Below are positions 1 to 9,473 of a stretch of 64,000 bases of DNA, in pieces. The translations under genes were made by a program, and so were the position numbers. Positions within the stretch are counted from its first letter, which is position 1. Every line of letters begins with the position of its first letter. The notes below the pieces were generated by a model that did not search any database, was not told the origin of the DNA, and saw nothing but the letters and a program-made list of their open reading frames with translations. The stretch comes from CAZJUR01 sp964549525 (GTDB lineage: Bacteria > Patescibacteriota > Saccharimonadia > Saccharimonadales > Saccharimonadaceae), in the NCBI GenBank assembly GCA_964549525.1, contig CAZJUR010000001.1:100280-164279 (forward strand), read 5' to 3'.

Positions 1-1545
1 ATTTTGATATCTCCCAATATCTTCGTCTTTGCCTGGCCTAATCGCACCTGTCGCAGCATAATTGTAACCAAATGAATCAAAGGCTGTCTTCCCACTACTA
101 TCAGTTGAATTTAACATGTTCATAAGAGTACTTATTTGAGCGGAAGTGTTACCATCTGCCTCTCCGGCTTTAATACGATCGGCTACACTCGCAAACATGA
201 TACTATAATTAATTAATTGAGTGGCTTGGGTAATATACCGTGCACTATTCACTGCTCCGACAAGCATTTTTACCGTACAAAATCCCTGCACTGATGCAAG
301 TGGATTTGGATTAAAAAACCCTGATATTCCACCACCCTTGTTTCTAATTTTTTCTGAGCTCTCAGCATGCATTGCCTCATGTTCTGGCGTACCTAGCTCA
401 GGTTCTTTCAAAGACTTCTCGTAGTTATCTCTATCAGCTTTCAGTTCCTCAGACCTTTTCTCGGTTGCCTCTTGTACATCATCGGTCATACCCTTAACTT
501 TTTCGTTTTCTTGCCTATCTAGCTCCGGATCACCAGTAGATCCATCAAGTCCAGATGAAACATTAGCATCAAACAAGTCACCGGAGGTAGATTCTCGGGT
601 TAATTGACGTGCATTACTTTTACTTTTTTCTTCATCGGTGTTACCAACACCCTCCTTAAGCACTCGTTTTCCCAAAAAAGTTTTTGTACGAATAAAGACA
701 CCTTTTGCAGCACGTCCCGCGTATACCTCTGCTTCAGATTTCCAAAACGTGTTCATGGATTTACGAAGAGCTGGGTCTGTGCGAAGCACCTGCCTTATCT
801 TGCTGGAAGCAACCACTTTGCCAGGAATTTCTTTATATGGATCAGTCGGATCAAACTTCCCTGCATCAATTTTAACTAACCTCACCGGTTTTTTTAGTGG
901 GTTTAAACTTCTACGACTCGTATCTACTTCAAGCCGATATCCATTTACGCCGTTTCTTCTGTTAAATTTTTTAATTTCTCTATCAGAAAAACCTTTATAG
1001 CGACATTTTACCTTTACAACACCACAGCCAGTCGTTAGATCTCGGTTAAACTTTTTGGCTTGTACGCGTATTGCTCTTCTTTCCATAACATCTCGCATTC
1101 TTTCTCCCAGATTGCCAAATGGTACTTCTTTGAAATTAATCAATCCAAGCGCCATCATAATAATTGAAAACAAAATTCCAACAAATGAAAATATTAATCC
1201 TACACTGGCAAAAACTAAACTTCCTTTTTTATATAAATCACGACTATTTTTTATTGAACTACCTCTACTTTTTGAAGAAGTACTATCTTTCCAGCCAGCA
1301 TCCCCCGAAGCCTCCTTGTTTTGAAGGTCTGAAGACTCACTAGAATCATCCGATGAACCTACACTTGCCGCATCATTTTCTCTACTGGATAAATTATCTG
1401 AAACATCATCTTGTGTTCTAGGAGAACCAGGAGTTGAAGCTTGATCGCGAGGACCATAGTTTTGATCAATTTTTTTATCAAAATCGTCTTGTCCTACGTT
1501 TTTCGCGGGATTTAACTTATCATTTTCTTGATCAGCGGTTGCCAT
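1..1545 (-). CDS. Large T4SS-locus membrane protein, partial (C-terminus beyond window)
   Basis: An uninterrupted minus-strand frame of 515 codons runs from ATG (1543-1545) to base 1, so the gene is cut by the window edge. The first ~100 residues are hydrophilic and rich in Ser/Asp/Gln. One clear membrane helix lies at about residues 109-136. The rest is a mixed, charged domain with a Ser/Lys/Glu-rich linker and a later weakly hydrophobic stretch. It starts 11 nt after the virB4 stop, so it belongs to the prgI-virB4 transcription unit. I recognise no domain. From position it is a structural or accessory component of the secretion machine with a short inner-membrane anchor, and this is inference only. 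The reading frame is secure; the function is unknown. Confidence 0.8.
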   Translation of the reverse strand, partial: MATADQENDKLNPAKNVGQDDFDKKIDQNYGPRDQASTPGSPRTQDDVSDNLSSRENDAASVGSSDDSSESSDLQNKEASGDAGWKDSTSSKSRGSSIKNSRDLYKKGSLVFASVGLIFSFVGILFSIIMMALGLINFKEVPFGNLGERMRDVMERRAIRVQAKKFNRDLTTGCGVVKVKCRYKGFSDREIKKFNRRNGVNGYRLEVDTSRRSLNPLKKPVRLVKIDAGKFDPTDPYKEIPGKVVASSKIRQVLRTDPALRKSMNTFWKSEAEVYAGRAAKGVFIRTKTFLGKRVLKEGVGNTDEEKSKSNARQLTRESTSGDLFDANVSSGLDGSTGDPELDRQENEKVKGMTDDVQEATEKRSEELKADRDNYEKSLKEPELGTPEHEAMHAESSEKIRNKGGGISGFFNPNPLASVQGFCTVKMLVGAVNSARYITQATQLINYSIMFASVADRIKAGEADGNTSAQISTLMNMLNSTDSSGKTAFDSFGYNYAATGAIRPGKDEDIGRYQN

Positions 1546-1556
1546 ACTTCAGACTG

Positions 1557-3458
1557 TTATTGTTTAATTTCACCTTCAGATAAATACCCTTTTCGCACGT
1601 CAACTTCTCCAGCTGCTTCAGCTCGCTGAGCTAATTCAGCAGCACGTTGAGCCTCTAAAATAGCTTGTGGATCAGTAGTTATGAGACTCTGCTCAGTGGG
1701 GCTAGCCACTACCTGAATATGCACATGGTTTTGGCCGGCAAAAAACAGACCTTGTCCGACTGGGAAATTATTGAGGCGCTTCCGCTCTTCTTCGGTGAGC
1801 TTAAAGACATCAGCTAAAATATCCACTGCACTCGACGATTGCTTTAAAAGAAGCTGCATAGAGGCGTTTGCTACGATAGCACGACCCATTTTGCTCGACA
1901 TAAAGTCTTCGACGTCTTGAGTGATAGTTGTAAGACCCAAGTAGTATTTTCGCGCACGTTTGGCGAGGCTAAAAATAAAATTAGCCGAATCTTCATATTT
2001 CATTAATTGCCAAGCCTCATCAACGATTAGCATACGACGTCGTTTATCCGTGCGAGTTTTGTTCCAGATATGATTGAGGATAATATACATAGCGACTGGC
2101 CGGAGCTCTTCCTCGAGTGTTTGAATATTAAAGACCACCATAGTGCTATTTATGTCGATATTACTTCTTTGGCTAAAAATCCCCGCAAATGTACCGGCTG
2201 TATATTTACGCAGCCGTTGCGCCATCTCTGGACCACTGCCACCCATGTGAAGCAAGGTGTCATATAAATCGTTAATGGTCGGCGGGTCAGATTGGTGAGT
2301 AAGCGGATCACTGGTAATACCAGCGCGAGCATACGTATCTATCAATGCTTGGTCAAGATCTGCCTCTTCGGTAGGTGTGAGTGGTACGGCGGCGTTGGTA
2401 ATCATCAGCTTAATCAATCCGTGTAGCGTGATCAAATTAGCGCGTAACGAGTCGTCGGCATCGTCATCTTCATCAATTACTTTCGGAAGATCAAAGGGGT
2501 TGATCCGTACATCTGAGTTAAGGCTCATTCGAACATAACTACCGCCAACAGCTTCAGCCAACTTCTCATACTCATTTTCTGGATCAATGATGATAACCTC
2601 TGTGCCCATCATCATGCTGCGAATTGCCTCGAGTTTGACCGCAAATGATTTACCGGCTCCAGATTTTGCAAATACGACCATGTTAGCGTTTTCTAAGGTA
2701 AAGCGATCAAAGATAACCAGCCCATTATTGTGCATATTGATGCCATAGAGGACACCTTTTTCTTGGGTCAAGTCAGCACTTGTGAAAGGAAAACTGGTCG
2801 AGATCGCGCCGGTGTTCATGTTGTGACGAATCTGAAGCTGGTCAGCTAGTTGCGGCGAGGTACTTTGTACTCCTTGCTCTTGCTGAGAAGACGCTACTTT
2901 ACTAAACACCAGCTGCTGACCAAGCGTACTCTCAATTTTGTGCTGCATAAAGTTCATTTCATCAAGCGAATCAGCATAGAGCGTAATGTACAGTCCATAG
3001 CGGAAAAAGCGCTCCGCACCAAGCTGCAACTGATCTCGTAGCTCTTCCGCATCCATAATTGCAGCTTCAAGCGCCGGATCACGGACACGACCTTTTTCTT
3101 GATTGATAGACATACTTGCCTCGAGTTGAGTCACTTTCTTGCGCAGATTTTTCATGACTACTTGGCTCTCGACAGGATAAATAAACATGGCTATATCGAG
3201 TACTTCATCAGCATTAATAATCGAACTTAACCAGCCGGTATAAAGCTGGCGAGGATAGGCATAGACATACAGCGTTCGACCGTACTTTGTGCCCAAACGA
3301 AAATAACTGGAGTTTATCTCAAGACTACTGGGAGCTATCAAGTCGCGTAACGTGCGGACACCTTTTAAAAATTCTTGCTCAATCTCCACCTGCTCGCGAG
3401 CTCTTTGTTGAGCAGCAACGTCGATTGGATCTGGTTTTTTACCGCCAAATAAGCCCAT
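1557..3458 (-). CDS. virB4: VirB4/TraC-family T4SS ATPase
   Basis: A 633-residue cytoplasmic ATPase expected to energise pilus assembly and substrate transfer in a type IV secretion-like apparatus. A Walker A motif AKSGAGKS lies at about residues 264-271. A Walker B region MLIVDEAW lies at about 476-483, followed by TITQDVEDF, a typical VirB4/TraC arrangement. The N-terminal ~230 residues match the VirB4 N-domain in position and length. No transmembrane helix is seen. The start ATG overlaps the stop of the upstream gene by one base, indicating translational coupling with the 3458-4291 gene. Together with PrgI upstream, this is the core set of the Gram-positive/CPR form of the system. Confidence 0.93.
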   Translation of the reverse strand: MGLFGGKKPDPIDVAAQQRAREQVEIEQEFLKGVRTLRDLIAPSSLEINSSYFRLGTKYGRTLYVYAYPRQLYTGWLSSIINADEVLDIAMFIYPVESQVVMKNLRKKVTQLEASMSINQEKGRVRDPALEAAIMDAEELRDQLQLGAERFFRYGLYITLYADSLDEMNFMQHKIESTLGQQLVFSKVASSQQEQGVQSTSPQLADQLQIRHNMNTGAISTSFPFTSADLTQEKGVLYGINMHNNGLVIFDRFTLENANMVVFAKSGAGKSFAVKLEAIRSMMMGTEVIIIDPENEYEKLAEAVGGSYVRMSLNSDVRINPFDLPKVIDEDDDADDSLRANLITLHGLIKLMITNAAVPLTPTEEADLDQALIDTYARAGITSDPLTHQSDPPTINDLYDTLLHMGGSGPEMAQRLRKYTAGTFAGIFSQRSNIDINSTMVVFNIQTLEEELRPVAMYIILNHIWNKTRTDKRRRMLIVDEAWQLMKYEDSANFIFSLAKRARKYYLGLTTITQDVEDFMSSKMGRAIVANASMQLLLKQSSSAVDILADVFKLTEEERKRLNNFPVGQGLFFAGQNHVHIQVVASPTEQSLITTDPQAILEAQRAAELAQRAEAAGEVDVRKGYLSEGEIKQ

Positions 3459-4291
3459 TACACTCCCTCCGTCAGGTGTGGACGCGTAGCTTCGCCCTGC
3501 CCTTTACGTACATACGTATTGGTGGCCTCTTCAAAGTTACCGAGCGGTTGCGATACTGCCGTATCTGGATTATAGAAGTTGTAGTACAACTCACCAAGCT
3601 CCTTTGTATTTAGTTGTACCGATCGCACTCCCATCTGAAACAACCCTGTCAAAACGGTATTAACGCGATTTTGCAGTTCGTCTTTCGCTTTATTATAGGC
3701 GTCTTCATTTATCTTCACATCACCTTGTTGTTGTGGCTTAAACAGAGCTGAAAACAGATTTTTACTGGAATTGACGGCACTATTTAAGTCACCCGCTGGG
3801 TAGTACGGAATCACGACAAAAAAGCTTTTGTCCATAATATTAGCCTCTTGAGCTAGTCGATCCATGAAGTCAATGTAATTATCCATCAGCACACCAAGTA
3901 GCATATTATCGAGACCTCTTCGAATGTTTTCCAGCCGATCAAGATACGGTGCGATATCTACTCGCTGGGAACGAACTAAAATTTGTATAGGAAAGGTAAG
4001 CGAGTTTAAAAAGCTTTGATAAGCGTACTCGACGCCTTCTCGCTCGCGTGAACTCATGAGGTCAAAATTAATTGATTTAGAGGTGATAACTGCGCGATAA
4101 CTGCCATCTGCCATAATGACCATGTTGTCACGAAGCTCAGCAATCAACAGAGCATTTTGGGCGCTATTTGGGTTGCGTTTTGGCTTAGGGGGTGGTGCTT
4201 GCTGGCTGCCCTGTGCGCCAGCACTCGTTTGAGCTACACCTCCGGGAGGTGCGGTTGGCGGTGCAGATTGTTGTGGCTGTTGCGGTTGCAT
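3458..4291 (-). CDS. Conserved T4SS-locus protein between PrgI and VirB4
   Basis: A 277-residue soluble protein, unrecognised by family. The first ~45 residues are a Pro/Gln/Ala-rich low-complexity segment; the rest is mixed alpha/beta with no membrane helix. I place the start at ATG 4289-4291 because AGGGG lies 5 nt upstream. A GTG at 4331-4333 would add 14 residues but has no spaced SD. The gene overlaps virB4 by one base and follows prgI, and VirB4-adjacent proteins of this size often look like an extra VirB4 N-domain. A role as cytoplasmic partner of the VirB4 ATPase is inferred from position. Confidence 0.75.
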   Translation of the reverse strand: MQPQQPQQSAPPTAPPGGVAQTSAGAQGSQQAPPPKPKRNPNSAQNALLIAELRDNMVIMADGSYRAVITSKSINFDLMSSREREGVEYAYQSFLNSLTFPIQILVRSQRVDIAPYLDRLENIRRGLDNMLLGVLMDNYIDFMDRLAQEANIMDKSFFVVIPYYPAGDLNSAVNSSKNLFSALFKPQQQGDVKINEDAYNKAKDELQNRVNTVLTGLFQMGVRSVQLNTKELGELYYNFYNPDTAVSQPLGNFEEATNTYVRKGQGEATRPHLTEGV

Positions 4292-4344
4292 ACGGACCCC
4301 TATTCTTTTTGTCTCTGTAAACAGATGACCCACCTCATCATAAA

Positions 4345-5280
4345 CTAATGAAGTTTTATCTCGACCTCTTCCTGATGTTTTTTTGCTTCACGACGGTGTT
4401 TTTCCTTCGCGATAGTCGCCACAGAAAAAGGTGTTTTCGCAAGTTCTATTGTATCAGGAGATGGGACGATCTCGCTAGTGGTTTCTGGCGGTTGCGGCTC
4501 CGGTTTGGCCTTTTGTTGGATTGACGTTGGCTGGAGGACATGCTGGTGCATTTGTGGGTACGGTTGGTAAGAAACCGTACTTGGTAACGTAATGCCTGAA
4601 TCTTCTGCGGGTTTAGGCGCCTCTACGGCGATTGATTCGGTCGGTGTGGCTTGCGTAGCCGCAACACCAAGCTTGGCTTGAGCTAAATGGTCCATCACCT
4701 CTTTTCGCTTGATGTTTTCTTGTTCGGTGATGAGACTGTCGAGCGCTTGGGCATTTTTGGCATCAGCGTCTAATATGTCAGGCGCATTCGCAGCTTCAGC
4801 GATGATCTCGTCGCTAAACTGTATGTTACCCGTGCTGTTTACTTGCGGGTTAGTAACACCTCGCGCTGCCCAGCCGCGCGTATCCATAAGCTGCGCCAAG
4901 CTACTGAGTCGCTGAACCGCTTCATCTTCACTTAAATCTTTAGTACGTCTATCCTCCACTTTTTTCGGTGCGGTGATGGCTACAGTCGAAACAGCGCCAT
5001 CGGCAATCCACAGTCTTTTTTTTGCCTTGAGATTGTACTGAATTACTGCAGCTAAATAAACTTCAGTCGGCTGATCTTTCCGAAGCGGGAGAGCAATCAT
5101 TAAAAAGAAAAAAACAACTGGCAGTGGGACAGCGACTAAAAATGGTGAAATTTTATACATTAAAAATGCAATAAAACATCCAAAGGCTGCAATCATTAAA
5201 TAGATAAACTGACGGAAGCCAAACGGCCCGATGAGTTTGTCTTCGGCCTCCACGTCCTGTGGAACTTTATATACTGCCAT
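4345..5280 (-). CDS. prgI: PrgI-family T4SS membrane protein with long C-terminal tail
   Basis: A 311-residue protein. The N-terminal ~95 residues fit the PrgI family: MAVYKVPQDVEAEDKLIGPF, then two adjacent membrane helices (about 24-45 and 47-67) and a KKRLW stretch. PrgI proteins sit next to VirB4 in conjugative-type systems of Gram-positives and CPR and are thought to be an inner-membrane part of the translocation channel. The remaining ~210 residues are hydrophilic, Pro/Glu/Ala-rich and probably disordered, much longer than a minimal PrgI. A TATAAT box on the minus strand (5293-5298) lies 12 nt before the ATG, giving a very short leader. This is the first gene of the prgI-virB4 unit. Confidence 0.88.
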   Translation of the reverse strand: MAVYKVPQDVEAEDKLIGPFGFRQFIYLMIAAFGCFIAFLMYKISPFLVAVPLPVVFFFLMIALPLRKDQPTEVYLAAVIQYNLKAKKRLWIADGAVSTVAITAPKKVEDRRTKDLSEDEAVQRLSSLAQLMDTRGWAARGVTNPQVNSTGNIQFSDEIIAEAANAPDILDADAKNAQALDSLITEQENIKRKEVMDHLAQAKLGVAATQATPTESIAVEAPKPAEDSGITLPSTVSYQPYPQMHQHVLQPTSIQQKAKPEPQPPETTSEIVPSPDTIELAKTPFSVATIAKEKHRREAKKHQEEVEIKLH

Positions 5281-5385
5281 GCTTATGGTTTATTATAGCA
5301 GTTCCTATGTGTAGCCTGAAGTGTAGGTGTATGTTAGTTCATTGCTCAATAACGACTAGAACTTAAAAAGCATAATTTAAACGAA

Positions 5386-5434
5386 AAATCTATCACGTTT
5401 TAGTGACGACCGGCTCTAAAAATGTGATAGATTT
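5386..5434. repeat. Dispersed hairpin repeat, copy A
   Basis: A perfect 11-bp inverted repeat, AAATCTATCAC (5386-5396) and GTGATAGATTT (5424-5434), encloses a loop region containing TGACGACCGGCTCTA (5404-5418). The inner TTTTAG/CTAAAA can extend the stem. The same loop core and ATCAC/GTGAT arms recur at 14870, 63908 and, inverted, at 63977. It lies between prgI and the small gene at 5484, outside any CDS. Confidence 0.75.
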
Positions 5435-5443
5435 ATAATAATG

Positions 5444-5478
5444 AAAACCCCTCGCCAGACATACTGCCTAGCGAGGGG
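5444..5478 (-). terminator. Rho-independent terminator of the 5484-5765 gene
   Basis: Read on the minus strand, CCCCTCGC and GCGAGGGG form an 8-bp GC-rich stem (arms 5471-5478 and 5448-5455) followed by TTTT. It starts only a few bases after the stop codon of the small gene on the minus strand. Confidence 0.85.
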
Positions 5479-5483
5479 TATGG

Positions 5484-5765
5484 TCATGAGCGCCACCATC
5501 GATAGATTATCGGAGTAGCGATCATGATAGCGATGAGGATGGAGTAGCCAAGATTGGCTAGAATCACATCCACTAGCATCCATTCCACTACTTCACCCGG
5601 CCAGAAGAACAGCCCAATAAAAAATGAGATGGATGCTCCGCAAATGAGCAAGATTGCTCGATCGCGGTTTGTTCGCCATTCGCGACATGCTCTCACCGAG
5701 CAATAGAATAATGATCCGATTGCTACCAGAGGCACAACTATGTACTGAAAGATATCAGCAATCAT
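5484..5765 (-). CDS. Small three-helix membrane protein, unknown function
   Basis: A 93-residue protein that I do not recognise. The start is ATG 5763-5765, because AAAGGAG sits 4 nt upstream on the minus strand; an upstream in-frame ATG has no SD. Three hydrophobic segments are visible (about residues 4-22, 34-50 and 60-84), with a positively charged loop (REWRTNRDR) between the first two and a WWRS end. It is a monocistronic cassette: a TTGACT-17 nt-TATAAC promoter, a 5' hairpin (arms 5781-5787 and 5800-5806), a strong SD and its own terminator. It interrupts the secretion locus between prgI and the VirB6-like gene. It could be a holin-like or small regulatory membrane protein, but no evidence distinguishes these. 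Confidence 0.7.
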   Translation of the reverse strand: MIADIFQYIVVPLVAIGSLFYCSVRACREWRTNRDRAILLICGASISFFIGLFFWPGEVVEWMLVDVILANLGYSILIAIMIATPIIYRWWRS

Positions 5766-5810
5766 TCTGCTCCTTTGCAAATAGTAGTTTCCCACCAAGC
5801 TACTATATTA

Positions 5811-5839
5811 GTTATACACTAAATATTTATAAAAGTCAA
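5811..5839 (-). promoter_or_regulatory. Promoter of the 5484-5765 gene
   Basis: On the minus strand, TTGACT (5834-5839) is separated by 17 nt from TATAAC (5811-5816). The predicted start of transcription near 5804 coincides with the base of a 7-bp hairpin (ATAGTAG/CTACTAT), so the mRNA would begin with a stem-loop, followed by the SD. Confidence 0.7.
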
Positions 5840-5857
5840 TAAATATAATAATATTTT

Positions 5858-8521
5858 TTAAATTCCAGGATTATCTTTTCGAGCAGTGTCTCTTTGTGCT
5901 GCAAGATAGCTAATAGCATCATCTCGATGAGCAAACATTCCTGGGTTTGCTTTATGAAGCGCAATCGCTGCTGCAGAAATTTTACGATTATCCATTTTAG
6001 CCAATTCTCTCAGTGTAGATTTAGATTTTACAGGATCAGTTAAATCTTTTGCAAGCTGCTCGCCAATTACTTGTTGAGCTGATATATTTGCCCCTGTACG
6101 AGGATCATTATACAAAACACTATCATCTTCAAAACTTTGTCGAGCCAATCCCCCATAGCCTTTGCCCTGTATTTCTGTTAATACAGACCCAATTCCACCA
6201 GTCGCGTCGCGTTGTCCACCCAAAACTATTTTACCTCTATCATCAGCAGTATTTTCTGCCAAATAATCCATACCTGCATTTCTCGCTACTTCATTAACAT
6301 GTTCTGCAAACTCTGCGCCATCAGCTTGCGAATGAACTCCCTCTTTGCTCAAATCAGTGATGACACTTGCATTTAAACCGCCTGTTTTACCTAGTACAGT
6401 TGCGGCAGCTCGTGCACCTGCTAGAGTCTTTACTCCACCAGCCATTTCAAATTGTCGATAAGATTGAAGGTCTGAACCAACCAGTGCATTTCCGTCATGA
6501 TCTACTGCTCCCTTACCTCTCACAGCTGCTTCAGCCGCCGCTCGACTGCCATTTAGTAAAAGTTCTACGGTTTGCGCTACTTCTGATTGATCTTTTTGAT
6601 AACCAGCTACACCAGATCCTAGTGCGCTCGTTCTCCCTTCTTGAGTAAAACCACCTGCCGCACTAAGGCCAATTTTTTGCCCAACTCTTCCAAACCTTCC
6701 ACGTCCAGTAAGACGATCATTTCGACGCCTTAAAATACCCTGTTCTCTTCTTCTCTCTCTCCCCTGCTTCCAATCTTGGCCCATCTCAAAACCACTTCGT
6801 ACACCAGGTAAACGTTTTCCTGCACCCATCGCTCCTCCTCTTACTTTATCCAGTCCTTTATCTAAGTTTATACCACGTGTTGCGCGATCGGCTGCTCCTC
6901 CAATTTTAGCTAACATCGAGCTCGAGCCTTTTAATAGACCAGGTAGTGCAAAGAGTGGTACACATAGCACAACTAATGCAATAATATGTTGAAGGACTTC
7001 TTGAGTATCATCACCTCCACCTACGATACTCGTTGCTCCACCATTTAGCAATTTGGCTAAATACAATGAAGCTCCAAACATGAGCATAACTGCCGGATAT
7101 ACAATTAATAGTTGTCCAAATAGCTCTAGCCATTTTTTAAACCATTTTTCAGTATTCGGAAGTAACCACGCGACAAACGCGAGAGGTGATACTAGCACCA
7201 GACACATTAATACAACCTGTCTTCCAATCAATACGATCAAGATAGTGATAATACTCAATACTAGTGGAACAAACAAGAAGAATGCTAGTGCAATAAGGGC
7301 AGCAATTGCTACAATCTTGCCAGCAATAAATGGTCCGCCACCGCCTGTTGCTTGGACAATTGAATCACTTACACTTCCGCCTCCCAGCAGGAAGCCCATA
7401 ATAGATGCTCCAACAATGTTACTAAAATCAATAAAAAGAGCACATATATAGAATGAGATATTCATGAGTATTGCAGCTACAACTAATCGTGGTAACATTC
7501 GTTTAACATTGTAGTTCGATAAACCAGCAGAAGTTGCTTGAGAAAAAATAATTACCAAAAATGCGACAATTAAGAGTATATTAGCTAGTCCAAGAAATGA
7601 GCCCCACGCTTTTCTGATGTCATTACTTGGACCCTCTGTGGCCAAGAAGCGCACCGTCATTAGTTTGTCAATTAATTTAGCAGATTCCTGGACAGCACTC
7701 GCCATCGCATTAATCATGGGGCAGAATAGCCATCCCATTGCTCCGCCTTGACAGGTAACTCCTGAAGCATTAGAGCTACTAGGGGATATCGTTTTGTCAG
7801 TTATATCATTTCCGCTTCTATCAGTAACTTTATCGATGCCACCATCTTCATTAAAGGTCGCTTTTTGTCCATCTGGTCCGATCAAAGTTAGTGAACTTGC
7901 TGCTTTAATATTTTCTGTCTGGCAAAGACCCACAGGGCCGGGATCGAACGTATAATATCCATCCTGTCCTTCAAGAGGTTTAAACATTCTTTTACTACAA
8001 CCCAAGCTTGAGAAAAGCTTATTTTGAAGTTTTTCACATTCTTTCCAGCTAGGGCTATCCGAGTCGCCACCTTCTGGCGTATGCTTCATGGAACTACAAT
8101 TAGGGCCTGGTGGCTCTTGTGAAATTGCGTCCACATACCCTACAGCTGCCTTTAAACACTCCGAATACTTATTAGGATCTACAAACCATTTTTTTTCAGT
8201 TACACTCTCGTCACGACTATCGGTTTTTATATTTGCTGATTTAAACATTCTTCCATCGCCACATTCTAGCTCATCCTCTAAAATGGCTTGATAAGAATCA
8301 CAACTACCGTCTCTCCAGTCATCTAAGTTTTTACATTCATCAGCTATTTTTTTTAAAACATTGACACCTTGCTTTTTAAGTGTTTCACCTCCACCTCCAC
8401 CTCCATTAGTAGCAGGGGTAACTAAACCAGCGGCAGAAGCACTATCGGTGAATGTGATTGAAATAGATAAAATAGATATTAATCCAATCACTATGAGCCC
8501 ACATTTTAGTAAAAGATTCAT
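5858..8521 (-). CDS. VirB6/TrbL-like polytopic T4SS channel protein
   Basis: An 887-residue inner-membrane protein. There is an N-terminal signal/anchor (about 4-31), then a ~275-residue extracytoplasmic region with many Cys (for example GSCDSY, ELECGDG, GVTCQGG). A cluster of membrane helices follows at about 307-329, 343-379, 398-455, 467-492 and 508-530. A ~350-residue basic, Gly/Ala/Arg-rich cytoplasmic tail closes the protein. This architecture is that of VirB6/TrbL-type components in CPR secretion loci. It is transcribed divergently from the pilin array; TATACT on the minus strand (about 8532-8537) lies close to the ATG, suggesting a very short leader. The extracytoplasmic Cys pairs suggest disulfides (inference). 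Confidence 0.82.
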   Translation of the reverse strand: MNLLLKCGLIVIGLISILSISITFTDSASAAGLVTPATNGGGGGGETLKKQGVNVLKKIADECKNLDDWRDGSCDSYQAILEDELECGDGRMFKSANIKTDSRDESVTEKKWFVDPNKYSECLKAAVGYVDAISQEPPGPNCSSMKHTPEGGDSDSPSWKECEKLQNKLFSSLGCSKRMFKPLEGQDGYYTFDPGPVGLCQTENIKAASSLTLIGPDGQKATFNEDGGIDKVTDRSGNDITDKTISPSSSNASGVTCQGGAMGWLFCPMINAMASAVQESAKLIDKLMTVRFLATEGPSNDIRKAWGSFLGLANILLIVAFLVIIFSQATSAGLSNYNVKRMLPRLVVAAILMNISFYICALFIDFSNIVGASIMGFLLGGGSVSDSIVQATGGGGPFIAGKIVAIAALIALAFFLFVPLVLSIITILIVLIGRQVVLMCLVLVSPLAFVAWLLPNTEKWFKKWLELFGQLLIVYPAVMLMFGASLYLAKLLNGGATSIVGGGDDTQEVLQHIIALVVLCVPLFALPGLLKGSSSMLAKIGGAADRATRGINLDKGLDKVRGGAMGAGKRLPGVRSGFEMGQDWKQGRERRREQGILRRRNDRLTGRGRFGRVGQKIGLSAAGGFTQEGRTSALGSGVAGYQKDQSEVAQTVELLLNGSRAAAEAAVRGKGAVDHDGNALVGSDLQSYRQFEMAGGVKTLAGARAAATVLGKTGGLNASVITDLSKEGVHSQADGAEFAEHVNEVARNAGMDYLAENTADDRGKIVLGGQRDATGGIGSVLTEIQGKGYGGLARQSFEDDSVLYNDPRTGANISAQQVIGEQLAKDLTDPVKSKSTLRELAKMDNRKISAAAIALHKANPGMFAHRDDAISYLAAQRDTARKDNPGI

Positions 8522-8603
8522 GTTAACTTAAGTATATCTTTTTTTTTTGATTCACAAAAGATTTGTTGCAAAAAACAGTATAATTGTGCATAATTTATAT
8601 CAA
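8522..8603. promoter_or_regulatory. Divergent promoter region between the VirB6-like gene and the pilin array
   Basis: An 82-bp A/T-rich spacer. On plus, TATAAT (8579-8584) lies 19 nt before ATG 8604. On minus, TATACT (about 8532-8537) lies about 10 nt before the VirB6-like ATG. No good -35 is evident for the plus side. The two halves of the secretion locus are therefore probably expressed from one divergent control region. Confidence 0.5.
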
Positions 8604-9473
8604 ATGTATAAAATAAACAGCATTTTCACAAAAAAAAATATCCTAACAGCAACATTAATGTACTGTTCAGTCATATCATTGCAATCAGTACATGCGGTTG
8701 CAAATGACACTCCTCAGACACCTTCAGCCCATGGGGCAGACTATGCAGGAGGCTCAAAAACATATAACAAAATATCACAATGTGACAATAAATATAAGGG
8801 CAGCTCCTCAGAAATATCTAAAAAAAGAGAAGAATGTCGTGATGGATTCAAAAAACAGGTTGCACGTAATATTGGTAAGTCTGCTGGAGAGGCAGATGTA
8901 CAAAACAATAATACAAATGAAAAAACCGACTGTAGTAAAAATCCACCAGGCTCGACGTATAAAAGTGCTTGTCTCAGTGCTTATGGTGCAGTCATTCGTG
9001 CAGCGGCAGAGAAAAAAGGTGAAGAAGATGCAAGAGATAACAAAGCATTGGCAAACAGCTGCCTGAATATAAAATATGGCGGTAGTGCAACTAAAAGTGC
9101 ATGTAGAAAAAAGTTTAAAAAAGTAAAAAGTGGCATAGATGGCAGTAGTGAAAATAAATGTGGTGGAGTAGCTACCTATTTCGATTTTAATTGTGCGTCA
9201 GATGTTGACAAAAAGAAAGGGGGATCAGATAATCCTATATTTTCTTTACTCATAACGATTGTGAATTGGATGACAGCACTGGTGACCGTGATAGTAGTTG
9301 GTGCGATTGTATACGGGGGATTTCTCTATATGACTGCTCGAGATAGCGCCGAAGTTAGTCAAACAAAAAAAGCAATTTCAGTAATTGTAAACGCTATTAT
9401 TGCTCTTGTGCTTTTAGCTGGCATGTACGCCATTATCAACTTTATCGTCCCAGGAGGAATATTTAAAAATTAA
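8604..9473 (+). CDS. T4SS pilin-like protein 1 (long ectodomain, two C-terminal helices)
   Basis: A 289-residue protein. The start is ATG 8604, since a TATAAT at 8579-8584 lies downstream of an earlier in-frame ATG at 8547. An N-terminal signal segment ends near VHAVA. Next comes a ~190-residue Lys/Ser/Cys-rich domain with spaced Cys pairs that read as two related ~45-residue modules (..CS....GSTYKSACLSAYG.. and ..CL....GSATKSACRKKFK..). Two membrane helices at the C-terminus flank a polar loop (MTARDSAEVSQTKKA). The two-helix end is the TrbC/VirB2-like pilin arrangement shared by the next eight genes. It is first in the plus-strand operon, and the next ATG follows its stop directly. Confidence 0.8.
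   Translation: MYKINSIFTKKNILTATLMYCSVISLQSVHAVANDTPQTPSAHGADYAGGSKTYNKISQCDNKYKGSSSEISKKREECRDGFKKQVARNIGKSAGEADVQNNNTNEKTDCSKNPPGSTYKSACLSAYGAVIRAAAEKKGEEDARDNKALANSCLNIKYGGSATKSACRKKFKKVKSGIDGSSENKCGGVATYFDFNCASDVDKKKGGSDNPIFSLLITIVNWMTALVTVIVVGAIVYGGFLYMTARDSAEVSQTKKAISVIVNAIIALVLLAGMYAIINFIVPGGIFKN

Noticed and set aside
604..1324. Several plus-strand frames at the left end
   Set aside because: They lie antisense to the single 515-codon minus-strand frame that continues from the virB4 operon and have no start signals.
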